A DNA stretch of 9,766 nt from Cytophagales bacterium (lineage in GTDB: Bacteria > Bacteroidota > Bacteroidia > Cytophagales > MED-G16), in NCBI GenBank assembly GCA_029940715.1, contig JAPYTU010000035.1:1-9766 (forward strand), given 5' to 3'. Positions 6,998 to 9,766 of this stretch are shown in pieces. The position numbers were made by a program, and so were the translations under genes. Within the stretch, counting starts at the first letter, position 1. Each line of letters opens with the position of its first letter. The notes below the pieces were generated by a model. The model made no database searches. It was not told where the DNA came from and worked only from the letters and a program-made list of their open reading frames with translations.

Positions 6998-7005
6998 CAA
7001 ATTTA
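6998..7005 (-). promoter_or_regulatory. Candidate -7 box before hemD-porP
   Basis: On the minus strand this reads TAAATTTG, matching TAnnTTTG, and lies 21 bases before the ATG at 6976 and 42 before the ATG at 6955. No clear TTG is visible at the -33 distance, where the sequence is TTAA repeats. Internal transcription of hemD-porP from here is plausible but unproven. Confidence 0.35.
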
Positions 7006-7018
7006 ATTAATTAATTAT
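7001..7018. repeat. 18-base AT-only direct repeat, copy 2 (before hemD)
   Basis: This is identical over 18 bases to 3946-3963 upstream of gldL, and overlaps the candidate hemD -7 box. The TTAA-based low complexity limits its weight. Confidence 0.5.
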
Positions 7019-7032
7019 TTAATGAGATAATA

Positions 7033-7740
7033 TTAAGCTCCTATAATAGAAATTATTTCTTTACTCAAATCAAAATAATAAGAAACAAAAAGAAAAAATA
7101 ATAATGGTAATAAATCAGAAAATAAGATAAAAAAAATAAACTTGGTACTTCCGGAAGTATAAAACTTTTTAATATTATAAAACAACAATACTGGTCTGAA
7201 TAAAATTATAAATAATCCTAAAAATATAAATAATGAATAGGCTATATCAAATGAAAACAACATATAAAAAAGATAAGAAAAAAATATATTTATCAATGAA
7301 AAAAAAATAGTTATTCTAATAAAATTAATAAGAAAAATAATTTTGAATTTTTCTGCTTCATTAATAAATAAAAAAAATAATTTAATAATTGAAATTCTTA
7401 GGGGAATATAAAATAGATATAAAAAAAATGAAATAATCCATACTACAAAAAGACTAAATTCAAATTCTATCAAAAAAGTAGAAATTTCATCTTTTGCAAA
7501 AATATAAACATAAAAAAATGAAATAATTAATGAATATATAATTATAGGAATTATATGAGCAGAACTTAACAAAGAAGATCTATATAAATAATCCTCCTCA
7601 TAACTAGAATACAAAATATATTTAAGATGAAAGTATTTTTTAAAGAAAAAAGGATAGTTTGTTTTATAATAAGTAAAAACAAATATTATTATCAAAACAG
7701 AAATCAAAATTGTATCGAAATCATATACTGATTTCTTCAA
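7033..7740 (-). CDS. DUF4271-type multispanning membrane protein of unknown function
   Basis: This is a very hydrophobic inner-membrane protein with about six membrane segments. Numbered from the chosen start they fall near 9-25, 60-82, 95-114, 134-161 (long), 163-187 and 200-222. The assignment to DUF4271 rests on overall pattern, the C-terminal KFIFFILFSDLLPLLFFL (relatives have a KFYFILYLC.LEIAPL type end), and its place immediately before hemD. No catalytic motif is visible and the function is unknown. The start is uncertain. TTG at 7740 keeps it clear of hemW and puts KKSVYDFDTILI at the N-terminus as in relatives. ATG at 7785 or 7827, or TTG at 7764, would extend it up to or into the divergent hemW. 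Composition is extreme: 7081-7140 has 8 G/C of 60. It is the first gene of the minus-strand run. Confidence 0.72.
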   Translation of the reverse strand: MKKSVYDFDTILISVLIIIFVFTYYKTNYPFFFKKYFHLKYILYSSYEEDYLYRSSLLSSAHIIPIIIYSLIISFFYVYIFAKDEISTFLIEFEFSLFVVWIISFFLYLFYIPLRISIIKLFFLFINEAEKFKIIFLINFIRITIFFSLINIFFSYLFYMLFSFDIAYSLFIFLGLFIILFRPVLLFYNIKKFYTSGSTKFIFFILFSDLLPLLFFLFVSYYFDLSKEIISIIGA

Positions 7741-7764
7741 AATTTGTAATAAATAAATAAACAA

Positions 7765-8883
7765 ATGGCAGGAATATATATTCATATCCCATTCTGCAAA
7801 CAAGCTTGTTATTATTGTAATTTTCATTTCAGCACTACAAAAAACTATAAAATCTTAATAAAATCTATTCAAGATGAAATTTATTTAAAAAAAAAATTTT
7901 TAAATAAAGAAAAAATAGAAAGTATTTATTTTGGAGGAGGAACACCTTCATTAATTAAATCAGAATATATCAAACAAATAATTAAAACCTTAAAAGCACA
8001 TTTTAAAATAAAAAATAATTGTGAAATTACTTTTGAAGCAAATCCCGATGACATTAACAATCAAAAATTAAAAATTTGGAAAAAGCTCGGAATAAATAGA
8101 TTAAGTATAGGAATTCAAACATTTGATAATGCAATATTAAAAAGTATGAACAGAAGTCATAATTCACTTTTAGCAAAAAAAGCATTAAAAAAAATTAAAA
8201 CACAATTTAATAATTACTCTATAGACTTAATTTATGGCGCACCAAAATCTACAATAAAAACACTAAAAAAAGATTTAAAAATTATTAAAGATATAAATCC
8301 TCCACATGTTTCTATTTATAATATGACTATCGAAAAAAATACCGTTTTTTATAATTTAAAGAAATTAGGAAAATTAAAATTTCCAAATATTTCATCAGTT
8401 CTAAAACAATATCAAATTATACATAAATCAATGATTGAATTAAAATACATAAATTATGAGATATCTAATTTTTCTAAAAACAATTTTATATCTATTCATA
8501 ATTCTAATTATTGGAAATCTAAAAAATATATTGGATTTGGACCAAGTGCTCATTCGTATGACTTAAAATACCGGTATTGGAATGTCTCTAATAATCAAAA
8601 ATATATTAATGAAATTAACAAGAAAAAACTTCCTGAAAAAAAAGAAAAACTCTCAAAAAATAATATTATTAATGAACATATTATGACAAGATTAAGAACT
8701 ATATGGGGTTTGAATTTAAAAGAAATTAAAGAAAAATTTCAAATAGACTTGTATAGCATAAAAAAAAATGAATTGAATTTATTTAAAAAAGAAAAACACA
8801 TTGAAATTAAAAACAACACAATCATATTAAACAAAAAAGGTAAAATTATTTCCGACTATATAACAGAAAAAATTATGCTTTAG
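7765..8883 (+). CDS. hemW: HemW-type radical SAM heme chaperone
   Basis: HemW is a radical SAM protein related to oxygen-independent coproporphyrinogen oxidase HemN, but it works as a heme chaperone rather than an oxidase. The 372-residue product is near the usual family length. The 4Fe-4S motif CKQACYYC (Cys11, 15, 18) follows the classic MAGIYIHIPF start, which fixes the ATG. Further motifs are YFGGGTPS (55-62), EANPDD (91-96), RLSIGIQTFD (112-121), DLIYGAP (154-160), SIYNMTIEKNTVF (183-195), YEISNFS (231-237) and HNSNYW (245-250). The last is the HNxxYW signature of HemW that is linked to heme binding. An IGFGPSAHS segment and a HemN_C-like tail follow (NEHIMTRLRTIWGLNL). The cysteine spacing and HNxxYW favour HemW over HemN. 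The gene is very Lys/Asn/Ile-rich. It diverges from DUF4271 and overlaps the uvrA 3' end by 11 bases. No clean promoter is visible. Confidence 0.93.
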   Translation: MAGIYIHIPFCKQACYYCNFHFSTTKNYKILIKSIQDEIYLKKKFLNKEKIESIYFGGGTPSLIKSEYIKQIIKTLKAHFKIKNNCEITFEANPDDINNQKLKIWKKLGINRLSIGIQTFDNAILKSMNRSHNSLLAKKALKKIKTQFNNYSIDLIYGAPKSTIKTLKKDLKIIKDINPPHVSIYNMTIEKNTVFYNLKKLGKLKFPNISSVLKQYQIIHKSMIELKYINYEISNFSKNNFISIHNSNYWKSKKYIGFGPSAHSYDLKYRYWNVSNNQKYINEINKKKLPEKKEKLSKNNIINEHIMTRLRTIWGLNLKEIKEKFQIDLYSIKKNELNLFKKEKHIEIKNNTIILNKKGKIISDYITEKIML

Positions 8884-9766
8884 AAAATTCTAAATTCAAA
8901 AAGTGACCAGTATAACTTAGCTTAGATTTTGCTAATTCTTCTGGAGTTCCCACACATATAATTTTTCCACCTTCATCTCCCCCCTCAAGTCCTAAGTCTA
9001 TAACATAATCTGAAGATTTAATAACATCAATATTATGTTCAATAATAAGAACAGTATTTCCTCTTTCAACTAATCTGTTTAATACCAACATTAAATTTTT
9101 TATGTCTTGAAAATGAAGTCCCGTAGTTGGTTCATCAAGTAAAAAAAGTGTGTTTCCTGTATCTTTTTTATTCAATTCCGAAGCTAATTTCACTCTTTGA
9201 GCTTCTCCTCCTGAAAGAGTTGTGGCATATTGGCCTAATGAGATATACCCCAAACCAACATCATTTAATGCTATTAATTTATTTGAAATTTTTGGTTGTT
9301 TATTAAAAAAATCTACAGCTAAAGAAACGGTCATATTTAATACATCTGAAATAGATTTTCCCTTAAATCTAACCTCTAAAGTATCTCGATTATACCTTTT
9401 CCCTTCACATACTTCACAATTAACAAATACACTTGGTAAAAAGTCCATTTCCACTAATCTTAATCCTGCTCCTCTACAACTTTCGCATCTTCCTCCTTTT
9501 ACATTAAATGAAAAAGCACCTTGTTTTAATCCTCTAATTTTAGATTCTGGTAATGAGGCAAATAAATTTCTTATATCAGTAAAAACTCCCGTATAAGTTG
9601 CAGGATTTGATCTAGGTGTTCTTCCAATTGGAGACTGATCTACTTCAATTATTTTATTCAAATATTCAATTCCTTCACACGAAAAATATTTAAGTGGAAT
9701 TTTTCTTGATTTATTTATATGAGATTTTAATATTGGAGAAATTGTTTCATGAATTAATGTTGATTT
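8873..9766 (-). CDS. uvrA: UvrABC excinuclease ATPase subunit A, C-terminal part (5' end outside window)
   Basis: This is the last 297 codons of UvrA, the damage-sensing ABC-type ATPase dimer of nucleotide excision repair. The frame is open to the right edge, where the first visible residues KSTLIHETI are the end of the Walker A motif of the second nucleotide-binding domain. No start is visible, and the TTG at 9661 is internal. Landmarks in order are IEVDQSPIGRTPRSNPATYTGVF (about 40-62), the zinc module with Cys94 and Cys97 then Cys117 and Cys120 (CESC and CEVC), and FLPSVFVNC. Next come the ABC signature LSGGEAQRVKLA (from 184), Walker B LFLLDEPTTGLH (from 207) and the switch His in IIEHN (244). 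It ends TGHFLNLEFSKA. All key residues are intact. It converges on hemW with an 11-base overlap. Confidence 0.97.
   Translation of the reverse strand, partial: KSTLIHETISPILKSHINKSRKIPLKYFSCEGIEYLNKIIEVDQSPIGRTPRSNPATYTGVFTDIRNLFASLPESKIRGLKQGAFSFNVKGGRCESCRGAGLRLVEMDFLPSVFVNCEVCEGKRYNRDTLEVRFKGKSISDVLNMTVSLAVDFFNKQPKISNKLIALNDVGLGYISLGQYATTLSGGEAQRVKLASELNKKDTGNTLFLLDEPTTGLHFQDIKNLMLVLNRLVERGNTVLIIEHNIDVIKSSDYVIDLGLEGGDEGGKIICVGTPEELAKSKLSYTGHFLNLEFSKA

Noticed and set aside
6956..7000. Longer hemD beginning at TTG 7000
   Set aside because: The extra residues (RIFKPLH and onward) have no counterpart in the family, the TTG falls inside a likely promoter box, and ATG codons at 6976 and 6955 fit better.
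7739..7746. AAAATTTG upstream of hemW as a -7 promoter box
   Set aside because: It lacks the TA of TAnnTTTG, and the nearest upstream TTG (7710-7712) is at the wrong spacing.
9222..9596. A 124-codon plus-strand open frame opposite uvrA
   Set aside because: It mirrors the zinc module and the region just before the ABC signature of uvrA; it is a shadow frame.
9659..9661. TTG at 9661 as a uvrA start
   Set aside because: The frame continues upstream with clear UvrA sequence up to KSTL of Walker A at the window edge, so this is an internal Leu codon.
1..9766. uvrC and uvrA at the two edges as one DNA repair island
   Set aside because: They are separated by eight unrelated genes, lie on opposite strands and are not co-transcribed; both are ordinary housekeeping genes.
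1..9766. CRISPR arrays, tRNA or rRNA genes, insertion sequences, prophage or att sites
   Set aside because: No spaced direct repeats, cloverleaf-like sequence, transposase or integrase coding sequence or terminal inverted repeats were seen on either strand.

Overview
The window looks like a piece of chromosome from an AT-rich member of the Bacteroidota. The evidence is a complete core of the type IX secretion / gliding system (T9SS: gldK, gldL, gldM, gldN plus a PorP/SprF-family protein). There are also Bacteroidota-type HemD and DUF4271 proteins, TAnnTTTG promoter boxes, and no Shine-Dalgarno-like AGGAGG in front of any start. GldM carries an LYRNCGN-type C-terminal segment that, from memory, reads more like PorM of Bacteroidales than GldM of Flavobacterium. 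I do not name a genus. The DNA is packed tightly: there is no stretch over 300 bases without a gene, and the longest gap is 137 bases (5080-5216).

Layout. 1-555 (+) is the C-terminal third of uvrC, cut by the left edge. From about 7740 down to 552 (-) is a seven-gene run in transcription order: DUF4271 membrane protein, hemD, porP, gldK, gldL, gldM, gldN. hemW (7765-8883, +) diverges from DUF4271. The C-terminal part of uvrA (8873-9766, -) converges on hemW and is cut by the right edge inside the Walker A motif of its second ATPase domain. Both convergent junctions overlap (uvrC/gldN by 4 bases including interlocked stops, hemW/uvrA by 11 bases).

How the genes work together. GldL and GldM form the inner-membrane, proton-motive-force-driven motor. 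GldM reaches across the periplasm to the GldK (lipoprotein)/GldN ring under the outer membrane. PorP/SprF is an outer-membrane barrel-type partner of the same machine. The motor residues known from the family, an Arg at GldM position 9 and a Glu in the second GldL membrane helix, are present. hemD (uroporphyrinogen-III synthase) and hemW (heme chaperone, radical SAM) bracket a DUF4271 membrane protein of unknown role. uvrC and uvrA at the two edges are both nucleotide excision repair genes, but lie in opposite orientations and are not one operon.

I see no wholly new multigene system here. The points most worth a second look are DUF4271 lodged between heme genes and the T9SS operon, a compact GldK, cysteine-bearing loops in GldN and GldM, a 45-residue internal duplication in GldL, a probable TTG start for porP, and a nearly leaderless promoter in front of gldK.
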